DNA from: Pigmentiphaga sp. NML030171
Lineage (GTDB): Bacteria; Pseudomonadota; Gammaproteobacteria; Burkholderiales; Burkholderiaceae_B
Direction of reading: 5' to 3'
Assembly: GCF_002188635.1 (NCBI RefSeq)
Contig: NZ_NINX01000021.1
Location: 1-64,000, forward strand
DNA: 64,000 nt
Shown: piece by piece, positions 55,732-64,000 of the stretch
Layout: each line of letters starts with the position of its first letter
Numbering within the stretch: the stretch's first letter is position 1
The notes under the pieces: generated by a model
The model's input: the letters and a program-made list of their open reading frames with translations, nothing else
Told to the model about the DNA's origin: nothing
The model's database searches: none
Translations under genes and position numbers: made by a program

Positions 55732-57765
55732 ATGGCTGTGTCTCTCGGCTTGGGTCAGCGATCTCTGGCCAAGCAGGTACTGGTGCTGGCGCTTTCCGTC
55801 AGCGCCGTCGTCTCGCTGGTGACCGCCGTCGTCGTGGCCTGGCAGGGACTGCAAGCGGGCAAGGAGGCGGTCGAGCGCGAGATGATGGACGCGCTCGGTT
55901 CGATCAATTCCAGCCTGGTGTCCTCTTTCGAGTCCTCCCGCGGGCGGGTCGAACGCCAGCTGCTGGTATTCCAGCGCATGCTGGGCGAACTGCCGTCGCC
56001 GGATGGCACGATGACCGAAACCGGCGTCGCCGGCGAGGTCATGACCGTGCGCGCCGGGGAAAACGTGCTCAACGGCAACTCGGCGATCCTGCAGCGCATG
56101 CGCAGCTATACCGGTGCCGAGCCCGAACTGGTCGTGCGCCACAACAACCGGTGGATCCGCGCCGCGACGCTGCTGCGCGGGCCGGACGGCTCGCCGATGA
56201 CCGGCCAGCCCATTCCGGCCGACGATTTCGTCGCGACCACCATGGATACCCAACAGGCCGCGACCAACATCGTCTATCGCAACAAGCGCTGGTACGCGCT
56301 ACACGTGCGGCCGCTCAAGGACGATACCGGCAAGATCTTCGGCGGCATCACGCTCCAGGTCGACCTGTCGGACGACGTCGGCAGCGCGCTGGAGTTCATC
56401 GAGAAAACGCAGGTGGCGGGCTACGGCACCATGTTCGCGATGACGCCCAGGATGAACGGCACCTCGGAGTTCCTGGTCCATCCGCTCTACAAGGGCAAGA
56501 CGGTCGAAGAGGCCGCCGAGGCCGACCGCTCCTTCTACTACCACATGGTCGACCAGGACCGCGGTTTCCTGGAAGCCACGCGTTCCACCGACGACTCCAC
56601 CATGCTGGTCGCCTTCCAGACCGTGCCCAACTGGGGCTGGACGCTGGTGGCGACCGGGCCCAAGGCCGAGTTCATGGCGGCGCAGTACCGGCAGATCGGG
56701 TTGATGGTGGCGCTGCTGGTCGTGGGCGGCCTCCTGACCGGCCTCCTGACCTATTACCAGATGTCCACCGCGCTGCGGCCGGTGCGCGACGTGGTCGAGG
56801 GAATCGGGCGGCTGGGCGATGGCGACCTGACGCGCGACGTGCCGGCGGGGCCGCGCGGATCGCGCAACGAGATCCACATCATGGCCGACCGCATCAACGC
56901 CACGCGGGCGCGCATCGCCCACCTGGCCCAGCAGATGAATTCGACCGGGTCGCAGGTCGCCACGGCCACGACCCAGACGCTCCAGGCCCTGCACCAGATC
57001 GGCAAGGGTACCGAGGTGCAGTCCGAGGCGGCCAGCGGCGTCGCGGCCGCGGTCGAGCAACTGACCGTGTCGATCTCCCAGATCGCCGACAACACCCGCG
57101 AAGCCAACAGCTTCTCGCGCACGTCCAGCACGGCCGCCGAGGAAGGCGCGGTGGTCGTGACCCAGACGGTGTCCGAGATCGAGAAGATGGCCAGCCAGGT
57201 GGCCAGTTCCGCCGAGGTGGTGCAGGAACTGGAGGCCTCGTCGCGCCAGATCTCGGCGGTGGTCAAGACCATCCAGGAGATCGCCGAGCAGACCAACCTG
57301 CTGGCGCTGAACGCCGCCATCGAGGCGGCCCGCGCCGGCGAGGAAGGGCGCGGCTTCTCGGTGGTGGCGGACGAGGTACGGGGCCTGGCCGAGCGCACGA
57401 AGTCCTCGACTTCCCAGATCGCCCAGGTCATTGCCGCCGTGCAGAAGCAGACCGCGCTGGCCGCCGACGCCATGCGCCAGGTCAATGCCGACATGCAGCG
57501 CTCGGCCGAGGGCGCCCGCCAGGCGGGCGACGTGCTGGTCCGCATTCGCGAGGCCGCCGGCCGCACCGCCGAGGTCATCGCCGACATCTCGAACGCCGCG
57601 ATGGAGCAGAAGTCGGCGTCCGAGCAGATCGCCAGCCGGGTCGAGCAGATCGCCCAGTACTCCGAGGAATCGGCGGCCGCGGTGCAGCAGTCGGTCGCGT
57701 CGGCCGAGTCGCTGCAGAACCAGGCGCAAGTCCTGGACGAGACCATCCGCACGTTGAGGACGTGA
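55732..57765 (+). CDS. methyl-accepting chemotaxis protein with Cache sensor
   Basis: A 677-residue transmembrane chemoreceptor. The first membrane helix is at about 14-40. The periplasmic Cache-like sensor (about 41-315) has [20 protein letters not shown] and [10 protein letters not shown], as in Cache_3/Cache_2 receptors. The second helix is at about 320-345, then HAMP and the coiled-coil signalling domain with the hairpin tip [20 protein letters not shown]. No CheB/CheR-tethering pentapeptide is seen at the C-terminus. Its stop codon lies 5 bases before repeat element R4. Confidence 0.95.
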   Translation: MAVSLGLGQRSLAKQVLVLALSVSAVVSLVTAVVVAWQGLQAGKEAVEREMMDALGSINSSLVSSFESSRGRVERQLLVFQRMLGELPSPDGTMTETGVAGEVMTVRAGENVLNGNSAILQRMRSYTGAEPELVVRHNNRWIRAATLLRGPDGSPMTGQPIPADDFVATTMDTQQAATNIVYRNKRWYALHVRPLKDDTGKIFGGITLQVDLSDDVGSALEFIEKTQVAGYGTMFAMTPRMNGTSEFLVHPLYKGKTVEEAAEADRSFYYHMVDQDRGFLEATRSTDDSTMLVAFQTVPNWGWTLVATGPKAEFMAAQYRQIGLMVALLVVGGLLTGLLTYYQMSTALRPVRDVVEGIGRLGDGDLTRDVPAGPRGSRNEIHIMADRINATRARIAHLAQQMNSTGSQVATATTQTLQALHQIGKGTEVQSEAASGVAAAVEQLTVSISQIADNTREANSFSRTSSTAAEEGAVVVTQTVSEIEKMASQVASSAEVVQELEASSRQISAVVKTIQEIAEQTNLLALNAAIEAARAGEEGRGFSVVADEVRGLAERTKSSTSQIAQVIAAVQKQTALAADAMRQVNADMQRSAEGARQAGDVLVRIREAAGRTAEVIADISNAAMEQKSASEQIASRVEQIAQYSEESAAAVQQSVASAESLQNQAQVLDETIRTLRT

Positions 57766-57770
57766 TTGGG

Positions 57771-58100
57771 GCCCCCCCTACGCGCTTCGCGCGCCCAGAA
57801 TGGTGGGCCCCCAGCCGCTACGCGGCAGCCCCCCAAGGGGGCCGGGACCCGCCTTGGGGCGGCCCGGCGCCGGGTCCCGAGGGGGCGAAACCGGCGGACT
57901 GGCGGAGCCAGATCCGCGGTTTCCTGGCTCTAGGGAAACCATCGTGGACTGAAGCACGATTGCTACCGCTGACAGCCAGCGAAGCACCGGCACGACAACC
58001 CAAGACAGCGGTACTAGACCCAGGATGCGGTGGATCCGGCTCCGCCGGTCCACCCGCATCGCCCCCTTGAGGGGGCGCCCGAAGGGCGTAGGGGGTGGGC
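57771..58100. repeat. palindromic intergenic element, copy R4, with a nested insertion
   Basis: Begins CCCCCCCTACGCGCTTCGCG, identical to the start of R1. It shares with R1 the central blocks GATCCGCGGTTTCCTGG, TTGCTACCGCTG and GGATGCGGTGGATCCGGC, and ends GAAGGGCGTAGGGGGTGGGC. About 80 bases near the left end (about 57797-57880) are absent from R1 and carry their own inverted repeat, CGGGACCCG with CGGGTCCCG. It occupies nearly all of the 378-bp gap between the MCP and antiporter genes, and the rest holds no gene. Confidence 0.83.
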
Positions 58101-58143
58101 TACACTCCACAGGCACCTTGCCAGTCTAAGACGCCCACCAGCA

Positions 58144-59421
58144 ATGACTCCTGCCTCCGTCAGCGCGATCGAGCTGATCGCCACCGTCCTGTTCGCGATC
58201 GCGATCATCCACACGTTCTCGGTGCCCGTCTTCGCCGCGCTGGCGCACAAGGGGGGGCGGCATGCGGGGCTTTGGCACATGCTGTCCGAGGTCGAGGCCG
58301 TGTTCGGATTCTGGGCCTTCGTGCTGTTGGTGGCGATGGCGGGCCTGGCGGGCGCCGGGGCGGCGGTCGAGTACATGGACACGCGCAATTTCACCGAGCC
58401 GCTGTTCGTGTTCGCCATCATGGTCATCGCCGCCAGCCGGCCGATCCTGAACCTGGTCACGCAACTGGTGGGCGCCGTCGCGGCGGTGGTGCCGGGCAGC
58501 CGGTCGGTCGCGGTCTATTTCCTGACCTTGTCGGTGGTGCCGCTGCTGGGGTCGTTCATCACCGAGCCGGCGGCCATGACGCTGGCCGCGGTCATGCTGC
58601 GCGACACCAGTTTCCATCGCATCGACAGCTCCCGCTTCAAGTACTTCACCCTGGGCGTGCTGTTCGTCAACGTCTCGATCGGTGGCGTCCTGACCTCCTA
58701 CGCGGCGCCGCCCGTGCTGATGGTGGCGTCCACCTTCGGCTGGGACAGCGCCTACATGCTGGCCCATTTCGGCTGGCGCGCGGCATGCGCGGTGGTGCTG
58801 AACGCGCTGATCGTGACGCTCTGCTTCCATCGGCTGGTCCGGACGCACGCGCCGGCGGCGTCCGGCCCGGGAGGCGAGGAACGCCGGGTGCCGGCCACCG
58901 TGACGGCCGTGCACGTGGCCTTCCTGGCCGCGGTCGTGCTGTTCGCGCACCATCCGGCGGTGTTCGTGGGCCTGTTCCTGCTGTTCATCGGCTATACCGA
59001 GGCCTACCGGAAGTACCAGCGTCCGCTGATGATCAAGGAAGGGCTGATGGTGGGCTTCTTCCTGGCCGGGCTGGTGGTGCTGGGAGGCCTGCAGAAATGG
59101 TGGCTGCAGGACCTGCTGGCGGATATGTCGCCGCTGGTGCTGTACTGGGGGGCGACCGCCCTGACCGCCGTCACCGACAACGCGGCGCTGACCTACCTGG
59201 GCTCGCTGGTGGACGGCACCTCGGAAGCATGGCGCACCATGCTGGTGGCGGGCGCCGTCACCGGCGGCGGGCTGACTGTCATCGCCAACGCGCCCAATCC
59301 GGCCGGTTTCGCGGTCCTGAAGGGCTCTTTCCCGGGCGGGACCATCACGCCGGTGGCGCTGCTGATGGGCGCCTCGCTGCCCACGGCGATCGCGGCGGTC
59401 TTCTTCCTGCTGCCGGTCTAG
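58144..59421 (+). CDS. putative Na+/H+ antiporter-like membrane protein
   Basis: A 425-residue integral membrane protein with about 11 helices. It resembles the 'putative Na+/H+ antiporter' family (PF07399 type), with GLWHMLSEVEAVFGFWAFVLL, GSFITEPAAMTLAAVMLR, NVSIGGVLTSYAAPPVLMVA, WGATALTAVTDNAALTYLGS and TVIANAPNPAGFAVLKG. Paired broken-helix motifs (TEPAAMT and TDNAALT) suggest an inverted repeat with a substrate site. The ATG at 58144 is close to the end of repeat R4, and the ribosome site is weak. The transported ion has not been read from sequence. Confidence 0.82.
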   Translation: MTPASVSAIELIATVLFAIAIIHTFSVPVFAALAHKGGRHAGLWHMLSEVEAVFGFWAFVLLVAMAGLAGAGAAVEYMDTRNFTEPLFVFAIMVIAASRPILNLVTQLVGAVAAVVPGSRSVAVYFLTLSVVPLLGSFITEPAAMTLAAVMLRDTSFHRIDSSRFKYFTLGVLFVNVSIGGVLTSYAAPPVLMVASTFGWDSAYMLAHFGWRAACAVVLNALIVTLCFHRLVRTHAPAASGPGGEERRVPATVTAVHVAFLAAVVLFAHHPAVFVGLFLLFIGYTEAYRKYQRPLMIKEGLMVGFFLAGLVVLGGLQKWWLQDLLADMSPLVLYWGATALTAVTDNAALTYLGSLVDGTSEAWRTMLVAGAVTGGGLTVIANAPNPAGFAVLKGSFPGGTITPVALLMGASLPTAIAAVFFLLPV

Positions 59422-59609
59422 GGACGGGGGATATTTCCCGCCCGCGCCGTTTTTCCACCTCGTCGCGCTAAATACCCAAAAAATCGCTAAAATTCAAGGC
59501 TTTGATTAATTTCCCGAAGTCCGGCCCGCCGGTCCAGATAGCTTTGGCCGCTCTTTGAGTGTTCCCCGCTGACGTGGGGATGAACCGGTATGCCTGAGGA
59601 GTCTTGGCG

Positions 59610-59939
59610 ATGCCTATCTACGCCTACAAGTGCAGTGCCTGCGGACACCAGCAGGATGTATTGCAGAAGCTGTCCGATGCCCCGTTGACCGACTGTCCCC
59701 AATGCGGACAGTCCACGTTCTCCAAGCAATTGACCGCGGCTGGCTTCCAGCTCAAGGGGTCGGGCTGGTACGTGACCGATTTCCGCAACAACAGCGGCGG
59801 CAAGTCCGGCGGCTCGGCCTCGCCAGCCGCCTCGTCCACGGAAAGCAGCTCGTCCGCCGCAAGCGCTTCGTCCGGCTCGGATTCGGGAACTTCGTCGACG
59901 CCCGCCGCGCCGGCGCCGAGCACGCCGGCCTCGACCTGA
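59610..59939 (+). CDS. FmdB family zinc-ribbon protein
   Basis: A 109-residue protein. The N-terminal 45 residues form the FmdB zinc ribbon (MPIYAYKCSACG, then DCPQCG, with four Cys). GSGWYVTDF follows, and the tail from residue 60 on is a low-complexity Ser/Ala/Gly/Thr/Pro stretch, usual in this family. The ATG at 59610 has GAGGAG upstream, and a TTG two codons earlier is possible. The family is often annotated as regulatory, with little direct evidence. It precedes the DUF502 and aspS genes in the same direction. Confidence 0.9.
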   Translation: MPIYAYKCSACGHQQDVLQKLSDAPLTDCPQCGQSTFSKQLTAAGFQLKGSGWYVTDFRNNSGGKSGGSASPAASSTESSSSAASASSGSDSGTSSTPAAPAPSTPAST

Positions 59940-59985
59940 CCGGGGCGCGGCGCTGGCGGCGCCGTCCGCTCCTACTGGAACCTTC

Positions 59986-60585
59986 GTGTTCAAACGCTAC
60001 TTCGTCACCGGTTTGCTGATCTGGGTCCCGCTGGTCATCACCTTGTGGGTGCTGGGCCTGGTCGTGTCGACGCTCGAGGCCGTCGTGCCCTCGGTGCTCA
60101 CGTCCGAGTCGCTGTTCGGCACCCATATTCCCGGGTTCGGCCTGGCGGTGGTGATCCTGGTGGTGCTGCTGACGGGCATGGGCGCGGCCAACCTGCTCGG
60201 GCGCAAGCTGCTCGAGGTCTGGGAAGGCCTGCTGGGCCGCATCCCGCTGGTGCGTTCGATCTACAACTCGGTCAAGCAGGTCAGCGACACGGTGCTGGCG
60301 CCCAATGGCCAGGCCTTCCGCAAGGCGGTGCTGGTGCAGTATCCCCGCGCCGGATCCTGGACGCTGGCCTTCCTGACCGGGACGCCCGGCGGCGAGGTGG
60401 CCGAACACCTGCCCGCCGACTGCGTGAGCGTTTACGTGCCGACGACGCCGAATCCGACGTCGGGTTTCTTTTTGATGGTGCCGCGCGCCGATATCGTCGA
60501 GCTCGGCATGTCTGTGGATGCGGCCTTGAAGTACATCGTATCGATGGGGGTGGTGGCGCCGGGTTCCCCGGCGCGGGGCAATTGA
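59986..60585 (+). CDS. DUF502 family membrane protein
   Basis: A 199-residue inner-membrane protein of unknown role with two N-terminal helices (about 5-30 and 50-75). The conserved stretches are [38 protein letters not shown] and [18 protein letters not shown]. The start codon is GTG at 59986. The order fmdB-DUF502-aspS is common in betaproteobacteria and was one of the clues to the lineage. It ends 76 bp before aspS. Confidence 0.92.
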   Translation: MFKRYFVTGLLIWVPLVITLWVLGLVVSTLEAVVPSVLTSESLFGTHIPGFGLAVVILVVLLTGMGAANLLGRKLLEVWEGLLGRIPLVRSIYNSVKQVSDTVLAPNGQAFRKAVLVQYPRAGSWTLAFLTGTPGGEVAEHLPADCVSVYVPTTPNPTSGFFLMVPRADIVELGMSVDAALKYIVSMGVVAPGSPARGN

Positions 60586-60661
60586 CGTCGCCAAGGACGT
60601 CCGGCGCGCGCGTGCGCGGCCCGGCCCTGCATCGATACACACCAATTTAGACGGAGATTCC

Positions 60662-62461
60662 ATGCGTACCTGCTATACCGGCCAGGTCTCGACCGAGCAC
60701 CTGGGACAAACCGTGACCCTGTTTGGCTGGGTGCACCGCCGCCGCGACCATGGCGGCGTCATCTTCATCGACCTGCGCGATCGCGAAGGCCTGGCCCAGG
60801 TCGTCTGCGATCCCGACCGCGCCGACACCTTCCAGATCGCCGAGCGCCTGCGCAACGAATTCTGCGTGCGCGTCACCGGCCTGGTGCGCAAGCGCCCCGA
60901 GGGCACGACCAACCCCGCGCTGAAGTCGGGCGAGATCGAAGTGCTGGCGCACGACATCGAGATCCTGAACGCGTCGGTCACGCCGCCCTTCCAGCTCGAT
61001 GACGAGAACCTGTCCGAGACCACCCGCCTGACGCACCGCGTGCTGGACCTGCGCCGCCCGCAGATGCAGCAGAACCTGATGCTGCGCTATCGCGTGGCGA
61101 TCGAGTCGCGCAAGTACCTGGACGGCCTGGGCTTCATCGACATCGAGACGCCCATGCTCACCAAGAGCACGCCGGAAGGCGCGCGCGACTACCTGGTGCC
61201 CTCGCGCGTCAACCCGGGCCATTTCTTCGCGCTGCCGCAATCGCCCCAGCTGTTCAAGCAACTGCTGATGGTGTCGGGCTTCGACCGCTACTACCAGATC
61301 GTCAAGTGCTTCCGCGACGAGGACCTGCGTGCCGACCGCCAGCCCGAGTTCACGCAGATCGACTGCGAGACCTCGTTCCTGAACGAGCAGGAAATCCGCG
61401 ACATCTTCGAGAACATGATCCGTCACGTGTTCAAGGAAGTGAAGGGCGTCGAACTGGCCAACCCGTTCCCGGTCATGCCGTGGAGCGAGGCCATGGGCCG
61501 CTTCGGCTCCGACAAGCCGGACCTGCGCGTCAAGCTCGAGTTCACCGACCTGACCGACGTCATGAAGGATGTCGACTTCAAGGTCTTCGCCAGCGCCGCC
61601 AACAGCGCGGGCGGCCGCGTCGTCGCCCTGCGCGTGCCGGGCGGCGCGGAATTGAGCCGCAGCGAGATTGACGCCTACACCCAGTTCGTCGGCATCTATG
61701 GTGCCCGCGGCCTGGCCTGGATCAAGGTCAACGAACTGGCCAAGGGCCGCGAAGGCCTGCAGTCGCCCATCGTCAAGAACATCCATGACGCCGCCCTGCA
61801 GGAACTGCTGGGCCGCAGCGGCGCCCAGGACGGCGACATCCTGTTCTTCGGCGCCGACAAGGCCCGCATCGTCAACGACTCGATCGGCGCGCTGCGCGTG
61901 AAGATCGGGCACAGCGAGTTCGGCCGCAAGCAGGGCCTGCTGGAAGGCGACTGGAGGCCGCTGTGGGTGGTCGACTTCCCGATGTTCGAGTACGACGAGG
62001 AAGAGCAGCGCTACACCGCCGCCCACCATCCCTTCACCTCGCCCAAGGACGGCCACGAGGACCTGCTGGAAACCGATCCCGGCGCCTGCCTGGCCAAGGC
62101 CTACGACATGGTGCTGAACGGCTGGGAAATCGGCGGCGGCTCGGTTCGTATCCACCGCGAGGAAGTGCAGAGCAAGGTGTTCCGCGCGTTGAAGATCGAT
62201 GCCGAGGAAGCCCAGGTCAAGTTCGGCTTCCTGCTGGACGCGCTGCAATACGGCGCGCCTCCGCACGGCGGCATCGCCTTCGGCCTGGACCGCATCGTCA
62301 CGATGATGGCCGGCGCCGAGTCCATCCGCGACGTGATCGCCTTCCCCAAGACCCAGCGCGCCCAGTGCCTGCTGACCGGCGCGCCGTCGGAGGTGGACGA
62401 GAAGCAGCTGCGCGAACTGCACGTGCGCCTGCGCGCCGCCGAGGTCAAGACGGCGCAGTAA
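60662..62461 (+). CDS. aspS: aspartyl-tRNA synthetase
   Basis: A 599-residue bacterial-type class II synthetase. The N-terminal OB-fold anticodon domain (about 1-110) has [24 protein letters not shown]. Class II motifs follow: [20 protein letters not shown] (motif 1), [26 protein letters not shown] (motif 2) and [14 protein letters not shown] (motif 3). The bacteria-specific GAD insertion lies between motifs 2 and 3. It charges tRNA-Asp, and whether it also charges tRNA-Asn cannot be told from the window. The ATG at 60662 has GGAG upstream. It ends at an intrinsic terminator. Confidence 0.98.
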   Translation: MRTCYTGQVSTEHLGQTVTLFGWVHRRRDHGGVIFIDLRDREGLAQVVCDPDRADTFQIAERLRNEFCVRVTGLVRKRPEGTTNPALKSGEIEVLAHDIEILNASVTPPFQLDDENLSETTRLTHRVLDLRRPQMQQNLMLRYRVAIESRKYLDGLGFIDIETPMLTKSTPEGARDYLVPSRVNPGHFFALPQSPQLFKQLLMVSGFDRYYQIVKCFRDEDLRADRQPEFTQIDCETSFLNEQEIRDIFENMIRHVFKEVKGVELANPFPVMPWSEAMGRFGSDKPDLRVKLEFTDLTDVMKDVDFKVFASAANSAGGRVVALRVPGGAELSRSEIDAYTQFVGIYGARGLAWIKVNELAKGREGLQSPIVKNIHDAALQELLGRSGAQDGDILFFGADKARIVNDSIGALRVKIGHSEFGRKQGLLEGDWRPLWVVDFPMFEYDEEEQRYTAAHHPFTSPKDGHEDLLETDPGACLAKAYDMVLNGWEIGGGSVRIHREEVQSKVFRALKIDAEEAQVKFGFLLDALQYGAPPHGGIAFGLDRIVTMMAGAESIRDVIAFPKTQRAQCLLTGAPSEVDEKQLRELHVRLRAAEVKTAQ

Positions 62462-62489
62462 GCGGCCGGCTTCGCCGCACGCCATCCGG

Positions 62490-62519
62490 GCCCCGCTTCG
62501 CAAGAGGCGGGGCTTTTTT
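62490..62519 (+). terminator. intrinsic terminator after aspS
   Basis: GCCCCGC (62490-62496) pairs with GCGGGGC (62507-62513) around a 10-base loop, followed by six T (62514-62519). It is 29 bp past the aspS stop codon. Confidence 0.88.
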
Positions 62520-62547
62520 CATCGCCGGACCGTCGCCAGGATGAAAA

Positions 62548-62582
62548 GGCCCCCTTGGGGGGCGGCGCCGCCGCGAAGCGGC
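62548..62582. repeat. short GC palindromic element, R5
   Basis: GGCCCCCTTGGGGGGC followed by GGCGCCGCC and GCGAAGCGGC. It matches, in reverse complement, the nested insertion in R4 (AGCCGC...GCGGC then AGCCCCCCAAGGGGGCC). It ends two bases before the stop codon of the minus-strand regulator at 62585, the same placement as R1 beside hprK. Confidence 0.6.
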
Positions 62583-62584
62583 AC

Positions 62585-63208
62585 CTACACCTTGTGGATG
62601 CGGTACACGCAGCGGCCGCCTCCCGCCAGCAGGTGCTGCTCGCGCGCCACTTGCGTGTCCTTGCCCGCGATCTCCTGGAACAACTGCAGTTCCGAGCGGC
62701 AGAAACCCTGGCATGCCTGCGCCGCCGCGCAGATCGGGCAATGGTCCTCCACCAGCAGCCAGTCGGCGCCGTCGCGTTCCACTCTCGCCATGTAGCCCTC
62801 GTTGGAGCGGACCTGCGCCAGCTGGCGCAGGCGTTCCTCCAGGCTCTTGCCGTCGCACGCCGCCGCATAGGCGGCCCTGGCTTCGGCTTCGCGCTTGGCA
62901 ATCAGGCGGTCCAGTCCTTCCTCGCCGAACAACTGCCGGATCGAGTCGATCAACTGCGTCGTCAACTGGGCGTGCGTATCGGGAAAACGACGATTGCCCG
63001 CCTCGGTCAGGACCCAGTCCTGGCGCGGCCGGCCGGCACCCGCCGCGGGCTGCTGGCGGCCCTCGACCAGGCCTGCCGCCACGAGCTTCTGCACTTGCTG
63101 GCGCGCGGCTTCGGTGGTCAGGTCCAGCTTGCGGGCGAGGGTGGCGGTGGAGACCGGCCCATGGGTCTTGATGAAGAACAGGATGCGATCGGCGGTGGGG
63201 AATACCAT
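62585..63208 (-). CDS. SufR-like / DeoR-ArsR type transcriptional regulator with Cys cluster
   Basis: A 207-residue regulator. The N-terminal winged HTH (about 5-85) has GPVSTATLARKLDLTTEAARQQVQKL and a GRPRQDWVLTEAG wing. The C-terminal domain has HCPICAAAQACQGFC and RCVYRI, a Cys arrangement like the Fe-S cluster site of SufR regulators. It could sense iron-sulphur or redox state. It is divergent from an RND-type adaptor gene, and an 11-bp inverted repeat lies in the shared promoter gap, suggesting control of that efflux system and itself. Confidence 0.85.
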   Translation of the reverse strand: MVFPTADRILFFIKTHGPVSTATLARKLDLTTEAARQQVQKLVAAGLVEGRQQPAAGAGRPRQDWVLTEAGNRRFPDTHAQLTTQLIDSIRQLFGEEGLDRLIAKREAEARAAYAAACDGKSLEERLRQLAQVRSNEGYMARVERDGADWLLVEDHCPICAAAQACQGFCRSELQLFQEIAGKDTQVAREQHLLAGGGRCVYRIHKV

Positions 63209-63225
63209 TCAATTTTCCAAGGTCT

Positions 63226-63266
63226 TTCTTGCATAAATAAAAGACGCTCTCTAATATGCAAGAAAT
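63226..63266. promoter_or_regulatory. perfect 11-bp inverted repeat between regulator and efflux genes
   Basis: TTTCTTGCATA (63226-63236) is matched exactly in inverse by TATGCAAGAAA (63256-63266), with a 19-base AT-rich spacer. The left arm begins 18 bp from the start codon of the SufR-like gene. The position fits an operator for that regulator, with the adaptor gene on the other side. Confidence 0.75.
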
Positions 63267-63379
63267 TTCTTTGATAATAGGCCCTGCCGGTCCCGTTGTC
63301 GAGGAATCCGGCTTGCGTTCGCGTTCCCGGGTTCTCCGGCCGTGTCCGAACGGGCCTCTCCTCCTTCAAGGTCCGCATC

Positions 63380-64000
63380 ATGCGCAAGAAAATCCTGGTG
63401 GGCACGGCGATACTGGCCGCCGTCGTCCTGGCCGGCGTGCGCGTCGCCGCATCGGGCGGCGACGAGCCTCCCCCCGCCGCCTATCCCGCGCCCAAGGTGG
63501 CGGTCGCCAGCGTGCAGCGAGCCCGATTGCCCCGGGTCTACGTGGGCGTCGGCGAACTGGAGGCGGTGCGCCAGGTCCTCCTGGCCACCGAAGCGGGCGG
63601 GCGCATCACGCGTATCGCGTTCGAGTCGGGCCAGCGGGTCAAGGCCGGGCAGGTGCTGGTGCAGCTGAACGACGCACCCGAGCAGGCCGAGGCGCGTCGC
63701 CTGGAGGCGCAGTTGCGCAATGCCGAACTCCAGCACGCCCGCGTGCTGCGGCTGCTGGAGGAGGATGCCGCCACGCGCGAACAGCTCGACAACGCCCGTG
63801 CCGCGCGGGACATGGCGCAGGGAGAACTGCAGCGGGTCCAGGCCCTGATCGCGCAGAAGACGGTGCGCGCGCCCTTCGACGGCGTGCTGGGCCTGCGCCG
63901 CGTCCATGCCGGCCAGTACCTGAACGTCGCCGATCCCATCGCATCCCTGGTCGATGCCGCGTCGCTGCGGGCCAACTTCTCGCTGGACGAACAGGCCGTT
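63380..64000 (+). CDS. RND-type efflux periplasmic adaptor (HlyD family), 3' truncated by window edge
   Basis: The first 207 codons of a membrane-fusion protein, with the frame open to the last base of the window. An N-terminal membrane anchor (about 4-24) is followed by the barrel-sandwich start VGVGELEAVRQVLLATEAGGRITRIAF, the lipoyl-like half GQRVKAGQVLVQLND, a coiled-coil hairpin (AEARRLEAQLRNAELQHARVL to about residue 150) and the second lipoyl half VRAPFDGVLGLRRVHAGQYL. It would link an inner-membrane RND pump to an outer-membrane channel. Those genes are presumably to the right. Confidence 0.9.
   Translation, partial: MRKKILVGTAILAAVVLAGVRVAASGGDEPPPAAYPAPKVAVASVQRARLPRVYVGVGELEAVRQVLLATEAGGRITRIAFESGQRVKAGQVLVQLNDAPEQAEARRLEAQLRNAELQHARVLRLLEEDAATREQLDNARAARDMAQGELQRVQALIAQKTVRAPFDGVLGLRRVHAGQYLNVADPIASLVDAASLRANFSLDEQAV

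Overview
The window looks like a chromosomal segment from a high-GC betaproteobacterium of the Alcaligenaceae (Bordetella/Achromobacter type). This rests on the gene order kdsD-kdsC-lptC-lptA-lptB-rpoN-hpf-ptsN-hprK-rapZ, a Bug-type solute-binding protein without its own transporter, several IclR regulators, and the uvrA/MFS/ssb neighbourhood. Species cannot be named from sequence reading alone. I saw no rRNA, tRNA, CRISPR array, phage gene or transposase.

Layout. 1-5.4 kb: the edge of yraN, rsmI, an IclR/cupin pair divergent from an MFS importer with a repeated operator between them, and rlpA. 5.4-14.3 kb: a long minus-strand housekeeping locus for Kdo synthesis and LPS transport, sigma-54, ribosome hibernation, nitrogen-PTS, HPr kinase and RapZ. 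14.5-24.6 kb: apt, uvrA, an MFS exporter, ssb, a VOC protein, crcB with a shortened companion protein, amn, and a membrane EAL phosphodiesterase. 24.6-35.6 kb: a catabolic locus with a citrate-lyase-like protein, an ADP-forming acyl-CoA synthetase, a MaoC hydratase, an SDR, a Bug protein, an aldehyde dehydrogenase and an Fe-alcohol dehydrogenase. It is divergent from IclR, nitronate monooxygenase and MFS genes, with a perfect palindrome between the two arms.

35.7-55.5 kb is the accessory heart of the window. It is a glycan-type locus of about 14 co-oriented minus-strand genes, flanked by plus-strand genes. It holds seven glycosyltransferases in four folds, UDP-glucose dehydrogenase and UDP-glucuronate decarboxylase (a route to UDP-xylose), a carbamoyltransferase, a PIG-L deacetylase, a GmhB-like phosphatase and an SDR. 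A soluble histidine kinase sits at the end of the array. Inside it is an Atm1-type ABC exporter fused to a kinase-like ATPase domain and a response-regulator receiver. No flippase, polymerase or ligase is visible. A manganese catalase and a chemoreceptor follow.

58-64 kb: a Na+/H+ antiporter-like protein, an FmdB zinc ribbon, a DUF502 membrane protein, aspS, and a SufR-like regulator facing a truncated RND adaptor gene across an 11-bp inverted repeat.

A family of GC-rich, palindromic intergenic elements recurs at about 6.4, 8.5, 18.0, 57.8 and 62.5 kb. One copy has perfect 38-bp terminal inverted repeats and no coding capacity, so it resembles a MITE. Copies sit against stop codons, and one supplies the last codons of hpf. 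The element family and the ABC-kinase-receiver fusion are the two least ordinary things in the window.
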